A stretch of 64,000 nucleotides of DNA, from NCBI GenBank assembly GCA_017962375.1, contig JAGCVJ010000014.1:106790-170789 (forward strand). The letters are read 5' to 3'. The number at the start of each line of letters is the position of its first letter. Position 1 is the first letter of the stretch. Positions 27,005-35,369 of the stretch are shown piece by piece. Source of the DNA: Bacteroidales bacterium (GTDB lineage Bacteria; Bacteroidota; Bacteroidia; Bacteroidales; UBA932). Made by a program: the position numbers and the translations under genes. The notes under the pieces were generated by a model, which made no database searches, had not been told where the DNA came from, and saw nothing but the letters and a program-made list of their open reading frames with translations.

Positions 27005-27832
27005 ATGAAAGCGCCTGTCAGAATATTATACATAAGTTCGGAGATTACTCCGTACATTCCGGAGAGCCCTTCGGCCATTGTCGGAAGGTATATGCCTCAG
27101 GCCGCGCAGGAAAACGGATTTGAGATAAGGTCGTTTATGCCAAAGTATGGCTGCATAAACGAACGGCGCAACCAGCTGCATGAGGTTATCAGGCTTTCAG
27201 GAATGAATATCGTGGTAAATGAAGTGGACCGTCCCCTTGTAATCAAGGTTGCCTCCATTCCTCAAGCCAGGGTACAGGTCTATTTCATCGAGAACGAAGA
27301 CTACTTCAAGAGGAAATTCATATTCAGAGACGAGAAGGACAAATTCTTTGCAGACAGCGACGAAAGGGCCATCCTCTTCGCCAGAGGCACTTTGGAAACC
27401 GTCAAGAAACTCAGGTGGCAGCCTAATATCGTGCATTGCAGCGGCTGGATTTCCAGCCTGGTTCCTCTCTATCTGAAGAAGCTTTTCAAGGCAGACCCTA
27501 TTTTCACGGACTGCAAAGTGATAGTTTCCCTGTATGACGAAATCAACAAAGAACGTTTCTCATCTGACTTCGCCAAGAAAGCGCTTTCCAGCAACCTGAA
27601 AGCTTCAGATGTGGAATTGCTGAACACCCCTACTGGCATAAATCTTGCTAAATTGGCTGTCAAGTATGCAGACGGTGTCATATTCGGCAGCAAGAACATA
27701 AGCAAGGAAGTGGCGGAATTTGCGGCAAAGGAAAAGAAACCGTCTTTGGCGTTCACCGATATAACAGAAGGCAATACGGCTGCATATACAGGCAAATACA
27801 TTAAGTTTTACGGAAAATTTTTGAAAGAGTAA
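27005..27832 (+). CDS. Short glycogen/starch-synthase-like protein (N-terminal domain only)
   Basis: A 275-residue protein matching only the N-terminal Rossmann domain of GT5 glycogen synthases. It begins with the ILYISSEITPYI block but lacks the KxGG-type substrate motif (PSAIVGRY replaces it) and the whole C-terminal nucleotide-sugar domain. It is therefore unlikely to be an active synthase. Short proteins of this kind are conserved in Bacteroidota directly before a DUF4270 gene, as here (TAATG overlap of one nt). The role is unknown; a sugar-binding or regulatory function is a guess. Confidence 0.8.
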   Translation: MKAPVRILYISSEITPYIPESPSAIVGRYMPQAAQENGFEIRSFMPKYGCINERRNQLHEVIRLSGMNIVVNEVDRPLVIKVASIPQARVQVYFIENEDYFKRKFIFRDEKDKFFADSDERAILFARGTLETVKKLRWQPNIVHCSGWISSLVPLYLKKLFKADPIFTDCKVIVSLYDEINKERFSSDFAKKALSSNLKASDVELLNTPTGINLAKLAVKYADGVIFGSKNISKEVAEFAAKEKKPSLAFTDITEGNTAAYTGKYIKFYGKFLKE

Positions 27833-29238
27833 TGCATTCATTTTTCAAGGCAGCAGCCTTAACATTCGCGATATCCATATCTTTTTTTGCCTCATCATGT
27901 ATAGAAGTTGACAAGACTCTGGGCGCAGACAACACCCCGGATGACCAGGCTTTGTATCTGCAGACAGCAACTTTCCATCTGCCGCTTCAGACAAAGATGA
28001 TGGACTCTCTGCAGGCTCTCACCACCACCTATGGAGTTGCAGGAGCGATAAGGACACCCGAATTCGGGCTGGCAAAGTTCTCTTTTGCCACCAACTATGC
28101 GCCTTACTACACAGACAAGAAGATAAACCTGGGAACCGACAGGAAAATCAAAAGCATCTACCTCACAATCCAGAAAAAGTCCAACACCGTGATGGACCTG
28201 AGCCAGACCAGCCTTCCTCAGAACTTCAGGGTTTACAGGATGACCCGCGTGGTAGACACCACCTCAAGATACGGAGAGCTGAAAAGCACAGACTACAACC
28301 CTGTCCAGATAGACACAGGAGCCGTTATCTACACCGGAGGAGACACTCTGAGAGTATGGCTCAAAAACAGTTTCGGACAGGAACTCTTGAGCGCCACCCA
28401 GCTGGAACTTGACTCTTCCATGAGGTTTATGGAAAGGTTCAAGGCAATGCTCTTTATGTGCGACGCTCCTGAAGATGGCACCTATGGCGGCAGACTGAAC
28501 GTATTCTCTACAGTTGACGCTTATATCAACATTCTGTTCTCCTTCCAGCCAACCTGGAAAAGCGGGCTTGCAAGAAAAGACTCCATCTTTGTGATTCCTC
28601 TGGGCGACAACTCCTATACCCAGAATTTCTCGTCCTACGAATCCAAGCCTCTGGAAAGCGCTGAAGAAAAAGAATACCTGACCGTAGAAGGCATAGGCGG
28701 TCTCAAGCCATATGTGGATCCGATGGTTCTAAAAGACACGCTGGACAAGTGGATTGCCAAGAAAGGCTACAATCCTAAGAAAGTCCTCATAGGCAAGGCC
28801 ACATTCAGGCTGCCGTTTGTCACCGATAACTCCACGGTGTCTTTCATAAACAACTGTTTCCCTGCAAACCTTTACCCTAACAACAAGATTTGGGACACCA
28901 AGAGCTCTTTCTGGTATTACGCTCCTCTGGAAGACGTCTACACCAACCAGAACAACACCGGAGACATCAACAGGTCTCTGAGCTGCTACACCGGAGATAT
29001 ATCAAGCCTGATCCAGCAGCTTGTTATCAACGACAAGGATTATGTCCAGGCTAACTGGAAGAAATTCGCCATGTGGTTCTCCTGCGTGAACGAGAACACC
29101 ACCAGTTCATATTATTCAGAAACCTCCACCACCAATTACACCGCCGATGCTTCTTCTTACTACATCGGCAAGCTGAACGGTCCTCTTCACGCCAACTATC
29201 CTACAATAGAAATCATCTACGCTGTAATGAACGATTAA
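27832..29238 (+). CDS. DUF4270 lipoprotein
   Basis: A 468-residue lipoprotein with lipobox FASSC (Cys23), so it should be anchored in the outer membrane or on the surface. The rest is predicted to be beta-rich, fitting DUF4270, a Bacteroidota family of unknown function. It is translationally coupled to the glycogen-synthase-like gene and ends before a good terminator. Confidence 0.88.
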   Translation: MHSFFKAAALTFAISISFFASSCIEVDKTLGADNTPDDQALYLQTATFHLPLQTKMMDSLQALTTTYGVAGAIRTPEFGLAKFSFATNYAPYYTDKKINLGTDRKIKSIYLTIQKKSNTVMDLSQTSLPQNFRVYRMTRVVDTTSRYGELKSTDYNPVQIDTGAVIYTGGDTLRVWLKNSFGQELLSATQLELDSSMRFMERFKAMLFMCDAPEDGTYGGRLNVFSTVDAYINILFSFQPTWKSGLARKDSIFVIPLGDNSYTQNFSSYESKPLESAEEKEYLTVEGIGGLKPYVDPMVLKDTLDKWIAKKGYNPKKVLIGKATFRLPFVTDNSTVSFINNCFPANLYPNNKIWDTKSSFWYYAPLEDVYTNQNNTGDINRSLSCYTGDISSLIQQLVINDKDYVQANWKKFAMWFSCVNENTTSSYYSETSTTNYTADASSYYIGKLNGPLHANYPTIEIIYAVMND

Positions 29239-29264
29239 TATTCTTCTGCGAAGAAATACCATAG

Positions 29265-29294
29265 AGCCTGCTGAATACCACAGCAGGCTTTTTT
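29265..29294 (+). terminator. Terminator of the DUF4270 operon
   Basis: AGCCTGCTG (29265-29273) and CAGCAGGCT (29281-29289), a perfect 9-bp stem with a 7-nt loop, followed by a T-run. Confidence 0.9.
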
Positions 29295-29362
29295 AATGCT
29301 TTCAGCGACCACAGGCCCTATGAATATAAAAGGCTGCCTCCAATGAATATGACATAAAAAAA

Positions 29363-29386
29363 GACTGGCCAATGACATGGCCAGTC
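29363..29386 (-). terminator. Terminator of the TonB-dependent receptor gene
   Basis: GACTGGCC / GGCCAGTC, a perfect 8-bp stem with an 8-nt loop. On the minus strand it is followed by seven T. It lies 26 nt beyond the receptor's stop codon. Confidence 0.9.
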
Positions 29387-29411
29387 CTTTGAGTTTGTGC
29401 TGAAACTTCTC

Positions 29412-32400
29412 TTAGAAGAGGAGTCTCAGACCGAACATCATACCCCAGGTAGAGCTGGTGGAAACAGTCTTCTTCCAGGAGTTAGAGTTGTAGAAGTTGT
29501 CAATTACACTCTGAGGGTCAGCTGCAGTTGCGCTGGCATTCAGCCTGTACGTAGGAACGCCGCCGGTGTTGTTGACAAAGGTCAGAGGACGAAGGTTGTC
29601 GTAGCTCTGGTTTGCCATGCTCTTGTAAGCGCCCCACTTCTTGTTCAGCAAGTTGCCCACATTCACGATATCCAGGCTGGCCTGGAGAGTGAATCTGCGG
29701 TTGGTGCCGAAGTTGGTGAAAATGTCCTGCATAACCTTGAAGTCCCATCTGTTGTGCCAAGGAGCAACGTATGCGAATCTCTTTGCATATTCTCCCTTGT
29801 GCTTGCGCAGATACTTGGTGTCATTGACATACTGCCAGAAAGCAGCCTTTGCCAAAGAAGCAGGAACAACAACATTGTGGCTTGTGCCGCCTGCGTCGGT
29901 CCACTTATATGTGTAGTCAACGAACTCGATGTCATTAGGATTTCCAGGAATATACATCAGGTCAGCTGAGTAGCCGTCCTTGTTCATGTCGTTTGAGTAC
30001 ATCCAGTTGCATCTTCCCTGAGCGCTTCCGGTGTAGAGGAGGGAAACGGTGGTTGCAAAATGCTTTGCCCACTCGAACCTGTAGGAAAGATTACCTACAA
30101 CTCTGTGAGGAACTGCGAAGTTAGAGTAGCTCAGTTCAGGATCGTTGAGGTAGTTGATTACAGGGTTGGAGCTCCATGCTGAAGCAGCGGTTGAACCAGG
30201 GTTGGAAGTAACGTCCTTTGCAATAGTATAGGTGTAAGCGATGCTTCCGCTAAGACCTCTGCTTGCATTCTTGGTCAGCTGAGCAGTCAGAGAGTTCTGG
30301 AATCCCTTGTTGGTGTTGGTAAGGAGCATTGCTGAGTTTACGTTGTTGTTTATCTTCTGGGTTGTCCAGTAAGCTCTGCGGTCTGAACCTGAATAGAAGC
30401 CGGCTGGGAATTCCATATTGATATTCTTCTGCATTACAGCGTTGATATCCTTGGTGAAGATTTCCTCGAGGGTGAATACCATGTTCCAAGGAAGCTCAAA
30501 GTCAACAGCAATGTTGGTTCTCCATACCTGTGGCATACGGAAGTCCTTGTCAACCTCGCAGAGAGCAGGGCTGTCAGGAAGCTTGCCAGGAGTAGTAGGA
30601 AGGAGGGTCGGGTTGTTGTCGATCTGCTTCCTGAAGTCAGGATTGAACTTGATGCCGGCAGCTGCAAGCTTGTTGACATCGGTGATCAAAACCTCAGGAG
30701 ACTGGATCATTCCGGAACCGTTAGGCTGGTTGGTGTACCATACGAATGGCAGGAAACCAGTGAACAGGCCGGTACCACCGCGAACCTGAACGCTTCTGTC
30801 ACCCAGAACATCCCAGTTGAAACCAATTCTTGGTGAGAACTGAACTCTGCTCTTAGGCCACTTGCCGCTCTCGATGCTGTAGTTCTTGGCAGCCGGTTCG
30901 CCTACTGAATAGTGGTCTTTCCACTTGTTGTTCCACTTGTTGAACTTGAATGCGTCAACCTCAGCGTTAGTGTCAAGCTTGTTGTGATAGATAGGAAGCT
31001 CTGCCCTCAAACCGTAAGTCAGCTTGAAGTTGTCAGAAACTTTCCACTCGTCCTGAGCGTACAGGGAAGCCATACCGAATGACAGTTCAACACCTGGCTT
31101 CTCGCCAGCGGTGTAAGCGTACTGGATAGCAAATGCTGTAGGAGTTGCTCCTGCATAGAAAGCCTCCATACCGTCTGCATAGGTAATTCCTGTAGCAGGG
31201 TCCTTGGTTCCGTTGTAGTTGTACCTGTAGTAAGAAGTACCCTCTCTCATGTAGTTGTTCTTGAAGTAGAGCAGGTCATATCCTGCGCCGACAGTGATAG
31301 TGTGGGCACCGAGGGAGAATGACAGGTTGTCCTTCAGGGAAAGGGTATTGTTGATTACGTCGTTGTTGTAGGTGAAGAGCTCGTATCCGAATGCCATGTA
31401 CTGGTCACCGCCCTTGTAGATATCTACAAACGGGAACTCGTCAGAATCGGAAGTTCTCTTGTCCTCGATCATTGTGTAAGAAGCCAGGAAGTTGTTGGAA
31501 ACCTTGCCCCAGTTGGAGTTCAACTCGGCGGTTATACTTCTTACTGTATTCTCAAAGCCGTACCATGCATTCTGGAAAGCGACAGACTGGGCGGAAATAC
31601 GACCTGAACCTCTTGGGTTAGGAGCGGAGGTAGAGTTGGTCGGCTGGTCATAAGTTCCTACAACCTCGTTGTAACGGAGGGTGAACTTGCTTGACTTGCT
31701 GATGTTCCAGTCAATTCTAGCCAGGATCTTGTGGTTCTTCTCCTCGAAGTTGCGGAAGTTCTGGTAAGGGCCAGCCTCATATCCGTAGGTAGAGAGGAGG
31801 AAGTCGTGCATCTTCTGAAGGTCGTTGACGGTTGTACGGGAAGTTCTGGTGGCGTTGTCAGCAACACCGCTAGTGCTAGGCTCCCAAGCGCCTGAAGGCT
31901 TGGTGGTCTTCTCATACTCGCCGCTTACAAAGAAGAACAGCTTGTCCTTGATGATAGGGCCACCGAAAGTGACACCGTAAGTCTGGGACTTTGAATCGTG
32001 GGCACCTGCAACCTTGCTGTTTCCAACCTTTTCTCCGGTGAAGGATTTAGGACGGAAATATGTGTAGACACTTCCGGTGAACTTGTTGGTACCACTCTTG
32101 GTTACGGCATTGATGGAAGCTCCTGTAAACTGGCTCTGGCGAATGTCGAACGGTGCCAGGTTTACGGTGATTTCCTCGATAGCGTCAAGTGCGATAGGCT
32201 GAGCCTGTCCACCAGGGAGAATCTGGGTGGTGCTAAGACCGAAGTTGTTGTTGAATGCAGCTCCGTCGATGGTGACGGTGTTCATTCTGTTGTCCCTTCC
32301 GCCGAAGGATGTTCCGTTGGCCTGAGGAGTCAGCTTGGTGAAGTCTGTGATACCCCTGCTGATAGAAGGGAGCTGGCGGAGCTGTGCAGTGCTGATGTTG

Positions 32401-32816
32401 GTGGAAGCACCGTCCTTGTCAGAGTTGAGCATTGGGTTAACGCCGCCCTTGACAACGATAGCATCCAAAGCAACAGATTCCTCAGTGATGGTGATGTTGC
32501 GAACGAAGTTCTCACCCAGTTTCAGGTAAGCTCCGTCTGTCTTTGCATCAGCATAGCCCAAAAGGGAAGCTGTAACTTCGTAAGGACCTCCGACACGCAT
32601 GTTAGGAATACGATAGTTACCGTTGTTGTCGGTAACTGAATAGTACTTTGTACCAGAAGGAGTGTGGGTGGCTATAACGGTAGCGCCAGCAACTCCAGTT
32701 CCGTCCTTTTCGCTCACCTTTCCGCTCATAGAGGATGTCGTAACCTGAGCGTAAACGCTTGAAGCAACGAACATGCCCATAACCATCAAGGCAAGCAGCT
32801 TAATTGTTTTTTTCAT
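29412..32816 (-). CDS. Oar-like TonB-dependent outer-membrane receptor
   Basis: A 1,134-residue outer-membrane protein: signal peptide to about residue 23 (VYAQ), a carboxypeptidase-regulatory-like domain (about 28-105), a plug domain with the FGGRDNRMNTVTIDG block (about 170-185), then a beta-barrel ending in Phe (LRLLF). The plug block and barrel start are typical of Oar-like receptors, which do not come with a SusD partner, and none is present. The substrate is unknown. The gene is transcribed alone, with its own terminator. A poor -7-like TATTTTCG lies about 40 nt upstream. Confidence 0.92.
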   Translation of the reverse strand: MKKTIKLLALMVMGMFVASSVYAQVTTSSMSGKVSEKDGTGVAGATVIATHTPSGTKYYSVTDNNGNYRIPNMRVGGPYEVTASLLGYADAKTDGAYLKLGENFVRNITITEESVALDAIVVKGGVNPMLNSDKDGASTNISTAQLRQLPSISRGITDFTKLTPQANGTSFGGRDNRMNTVTIDGAAFNNNFGLSTTQILPGGQAQPIALDAIEEITVNLAPFDIRQSQFTGASINAVTKSGTNKFTGSVYTYFRPKSFTGEKVGNSKVAGAHDSKSQTYGVTFGGPIIKDKLFFFVSGEYEKTTKPSGAWEPSTSGVADNATRTSRTTVNDLQKMHDFLLSTYGYEAGPYQNFRNFEEKNHKILARIDWNISKSSKFTLRYNEVVGTYDQPTNSTSAPNPRGSGRISAQSVAFQNAWYGFENTVRSITAELNSNWGKVSNNFLASYTMIEDKRTSDSDEFPFVDIYKGGDQYMAFGYELFTYNNDVINNTLSLKDNLSFSLGAHTITVGAGYDLLYFKNNYMREGTSYYRYNYNGTKDPATGITYADGMEAFYAGATPTAFAIQYAYTAGEKPGVELSFGMASLYAQDEWKVSDNFKLTYGLRAELPIYHNKLDTNAEVDAFKFNKWNNKWKDHYSVGEPAAKNYSIESGKWPKSRVQFSPRIGFNWDVLGDRSVQVRGGTGLFTGFLPFVWYTNQPNGSGMIQSPEVLITDVNKLAAAGIKFNPDFRKQIDNNPTLLPTTPGKLPDSPALCEVDKDFRMPQVWRTNIAVDFELPWNMVFTLEEIFTKDINAVMQKNINMEFPAGFYSGSDRRAYWTTQKINNNVNSAMLLTNTNKGFQNSLTAQLTKNASRGLSGSIAYTYTIAKDVTSNPGSTAASAWSSNPVINYLNDPELSYSNFAVPHRVVGNLSYRFEWAKHFATTVSLLYTGSAQGRCNWMYSNDMNKDGYSADLMYIPGNPNDIEFVDYTYKWTDAGGTSHNVVVPASLAKAAFWQYVNDTKYLRKHKGEYAKRFAYVAPWHNRWDFKVMQDIFTNFGTNRRFTLQASLDIVNVGNLLNKKWGAYKSMANQSYDNLRPLTFVNNTGGVPTYRLNASATAADPQSVIDNFYNSNSWKKTVSTSSTWGMMFGLRLLF

Positions 32817-32950
32817 AAAATTAAAATATAAGGTTTTTTGGATTTTGTTTTCAACAAGCGAAAATACAAAATGTCAAAGACATTTCCCAAGAAAAAAACG
32901 GCAAAACAAAATTATTTGCTTTTCTGTTGTTTGATATGCAAAAATATGAT

Positions 32951-32958
32951 ACTTTTGC
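32951..32958 (+). promoter_or_regulatory. -7 promoter element of metK
   Basis: TACTTTTG matches TAnnTTTG; a TTTG lies 17 nt upstream (32930-32933). The start codon is 135 nt further on, by far the longest leader in the window, which prompted the riboswitch search. Confidence 0.65.
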
Positions 32959-32975
32959 CGCCGAATATAAACAAC

Positions 32976-33041
32976 GGTGGACAGATTTGACTGCTTGCAA
33001 CCACACTAAAAAATGCTAAAACGAACCGGGCCCGGAGCATC
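32976..33041 (+). promoter_or_regulatory. SAM-II-like riboswitch in the metK leader
   Basis: The leader contains the conserved blocks of the SAM-II (metA) aptamer at nearly the right spacing: GTGG (32978-32981), GATTT (32985-32989), TTGCAA (32996-33001) immediately followed by CCAC (33002-33005) to close the first helix, then 10 nt and GCTAAA (33016-33021). The published aptamer has GAUUU, UUGCAA, helix strand, about 11 nt, GCUAAA. ATGCT (33014-33018) can also pair with AGCAT (33037-33041) around the palindrome CCGGGCCCGG, giving a fold that excludes the aptamer. By hand the second pseudoknot helix is weak, so this is a strong candidate and not a certainty. Confidence 0.6.
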
Positions 33042-33093
33042 TTCCCGCCCACTTCCAGCACAAAGTCAGATCATCCGCCATAATAAAAATGTT

Positions 33094-34365
33094 ATGGCTT
33101 ATTTATTTACATCAGAATCAGTGTCTGAAGGACATCCAGACAAAGTTGCGGACCAGATTTCAGACGCTATACTCGACCAGTTCCTCATTCAGGACGAGCA
33201 CTGCAAGGTGGCCTGCGAGACATTCGTGAGCACCGGCCTTGTAGTTATCGGCGGAGAAGTCCGCTCGGAAGCTTACGTAGACATCCAGAAAACCGCCAGG
33301 GAGGTAATCAACCGTATCGGCTACACCAAGGCCGAGTACAAGTTCGACGCCTCATCCTGCGGAATACTCTCCGCTCTCCACGAGCAGAGCGATGACATCA
33401 ATCGCGGAGTAGACCGCAAGAGGGAAGAAGACCAGGGAGCCGGAGACCAGGGCATCATGTTCGGCTACGCCTGCAAAGAGACCGAAGACCTTATGCCTCT
33501 GCCTATCTGGCTGAGCCACAACCTTCTGCTCACTCTCGCCGATATCCGCAAGAACACCAAGCTCATGCCTTACCTCAGGCCTGACGCCAAGAGCCAGTTC
33601 ACCATTGAGTACTCAGACGACCGCAAGCCAATACGGGTGCACACCATTGTTCTGTCCACCCAGCACGACGAGTTCGCCAAAGACAGCGAGATGCTCAAGA
33701 AGATCAAGGAAGACGTCCAGAATATCGTCATCCCGAGGATGCTCAAGAAGATGCCTGAGAACATCAAGAAACTCTTCACCAAAGGCTACAAGCTCTATGT
33801 GAACCCTACCGGAAAGTTCGTGATCGGCGGCCCTCACGGAGACACCGGCCTTACCGGAAGGAAGATTATCGTTGACACCTACGGCGGAAGAGGCGCCCAC
33901 GGAGGCGGAGCCCTCAGCGGCAAAGACCCGAGCAAGGTAGACCGCAGCGCAGCCTACGCCGGAAGATACATTGCCAAGAACCTGGTTGCTGCAGGAGTGT
34001 GTGACGAGTGCCAGATCCAGATTTCCTACGCCATCGGAGTGGCAAGGCCTCTGAGCATCTTCATCAACACTTTCGGCACCACCAAGGTCAAGAGAAACGG
34101 CAAGACTCTGACAAACGGCCAGATTGCAGAGGCTGTAGGAAAACTCTTTGACCTGCGCCCTGCAAAAATCATCAGGAAGTTCGGCCTGAAGAACCCTATC
34201 TACGAGCCTTGCGCCGCTTACGGCCACATGGGAAGAAAGCCTTACACAAAGGAAGTTACCCTCCTCCGCGACGGAAAGAAGATCAGGAAGAAAGTCCAGT
34301 TCTTCGGATGGGAACTTACAGACTCGGTAGGTAAGATCAAAGACTATTTCGGAATCAGACAGTAA
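33094..34365 (+). CDS. metK: S-adenosylmethionine synthetase
   Basis: A 423-residue enzyme making SAM from methionine and ATP. The N-terminal block ([20 protein letters not shown]), the [10 protein letters not shown] block and the P-loop-like [21 protein letters not shown] block are intact. It is longer than the Escherichia coli enzyme by about 40 residues, owing to charged insertions near 200-240, common in Bacteroidota. The frame is open back to 33013, but that ATG lies inside the aptamer; MAYLFTSE at 33094 matches homologues. Control by SAM through the leader would be product feedback. Confidence 0.97.
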   Translation: MAYLFTSESVSEGHPDKVADQISDAILDQFLIQDEHCKVACETFVSTGLVVIGGEVRSEAYVDIQKTAREVINRIGYTKAEYKFDASSCGILSALHEQSDDINRGVDRKREEDQGAGDQGIMFGYACKETEDLMPLPIWLSHNLLLTLADIRKNTKLMPYLRPDAKSQFTIEYSDDRKPIRVHTIVLSTQHDEFAKDSEMLKKIKEDVQNIVIPRMLKKMPENIKKLFTKGYKLYVNPTGKFVIGGPHGDTGLTGRKIIVDTYGGRGAHGGGALSGKDPSKVDRSAAYAGRYIAKNLVAAGVCDECQIQISYAIGVARPLSIFINTFGTTKVKRNGKTLTNGQIAEAVGKLFDLRPAKIIRKFGLKNPIYEPCAAYGHMGRKPYTKEVTLLRDGKKIRKKVQFFGWELTDSVGKIKDYFGIRQ

Positions 34366-34367
34366 TC

Positions 34368-35312
34368 CTAACGTCCTGCCTTGGCAGGCTCAGTAGATGG
34401 TCTGTCCTGGTAAGAGGTATTTCTGCCGTAAGGGCCTCCATACATATAGGAATGGGATTTGTCATTCGGACCCATCAGTGGAGGAAGAGTACCGTCATAG
34501 CGGTTGCTCCAGCCATAACCATATCCATTGCCAAATCCATACATGTTGTAACGGCTGTAGTCATATCTGCCGGAAACATATTCCCATCCCCTCGGATAGC
34601 CCGTACGCTGAGCAACGCCGTTTTCTACACTTTCTTCAGAGTTGGTAAGGCCCATCCTGTTCTTGCTGAAATAGACACCGAATTCCATCCTGGTGTCAGA
34701 TGGTGTTCCGTTGACAAGGCTTATTGAAGGCTGAAGATGTTTCACGCCTTTCTTGGCAACCTTGCTGAAAGCCTTCAACACTTCTTTGTCAAGAACCGAG
34801 TGGCCAGAAGATTCTTCAATCCTGATATCGCGAACCGTCTTGTCTGCCCCTATTACATAACTGATTACAACCACTCCATAATGCTTGGCAAGCCATTCCT
34901 TTTTCGGATACTTTACCTTGAAAAGGCATTTGGAATGCATGACATCGGCCCAAGGTTCCCCTTCATACATAGGTATGGAAACGACAGGAACTTTTACCTT
35001 GTCATTTACAGCCTTCAGGCCGTCGATATCATACTTGTCTTTCAGTTCAGGGGTTGAAAGAACTGAGTATGCAACAACGCCTTTTCTGATTTCATCAAGA
35101 TTATCCAGATTAGCCTCTCCCTTTGCAGGATAGTTCTTGTTGATGATCTTCTTTAAAGAAGTGTAGGTCACATCTGTGTTTTGGGTAACGCCCAAAACCT
35201 CATACAAAGACCTGTCGTCTCCCGACATCAAGTCTTCAACCGTCATATCGCTTTGTGCATGGATTATGGAGGCTGCAAGCACAAAAGCTAAAAACAAAAA
35301 CAGTCTCTTCAT
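34368..35312 (-). CDS. Exported protein with degenerate J-like domain and TonB C-terminal domain
   Basis: A 314-residue protein with a signal peptide ending after HAQ (residue 20). Residues 36-98 read like a J domain: LYEVLGV at the start and AYSVLSTPELKDKYD at the end match the first and last helices of DnaJ. The catalytic HPD is replaced by YPA (61-63), so it could not stimulate DnaK, which is cytoplasmic anyway. Residues about 118-216 match a TonB C-terminal domain (VVVISYVIGADKTVRDIRI, then SSGHSVLDKEVLKAF). The tail (from about 230) is rich in Gly, Tyr, Arg and Ser. It is convergent with metK, 2 nt between stops, and has its own promoter. Confidence 0.75.
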   Translation of the reverse strand: MKRLFLFLAFVLAASIIHAQSDMTVEDLMSGDDRSLYEVLGVTQNTDVTYTSLKKIINKNYPAKGEANLDNLDEIRKGVVAYSVLSTPELKDKYDIDGLKAVNDKVKVPVVSIPMYEGEPWADVMHSKCLFKVKYPKKEWLAKHYGVVVISYVIGADKTVRDIRIEESSGHSVLDKEVLKAFSKVAKKGVKHLQPSISLVNGTPSDTRMEFGVYFSKNRMGLTNSEESVENGVAQRTGYPRGWEYVSGRYDYSRYNMYGFGNGYGYGWSNRYDGTLPPLMGPNDKSHSYMYGGPYGRNTSYQDRPSTEPAKAGR

Positions 35313-35337
35313 AAAGCAATATTGTTTGTTGTCGGTG

Positions 35338-35368
35338 TAAAGATATGATTTTTTTTTGTTTACACAAA
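35338..35368 (-). promoter_or_regulatory. Promoter of the J-like/TonB_C gene
   Basis: On the minus strand TTTG, exactly 19 nt, then TATCTTTA, one base off the -7 consensus. The -33 box begins 1 nt after the mutS2 stop. Confidence 0.65.
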
Positions 35369-35369
35369 T

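Noticed and set aside
33013-33093. Upstream start for metK adding 27 residues
   Set aside because: The extra residues match no MetK and the ATG lies inside the SAM-II-like aptamer. The start at 33094 matches the family.
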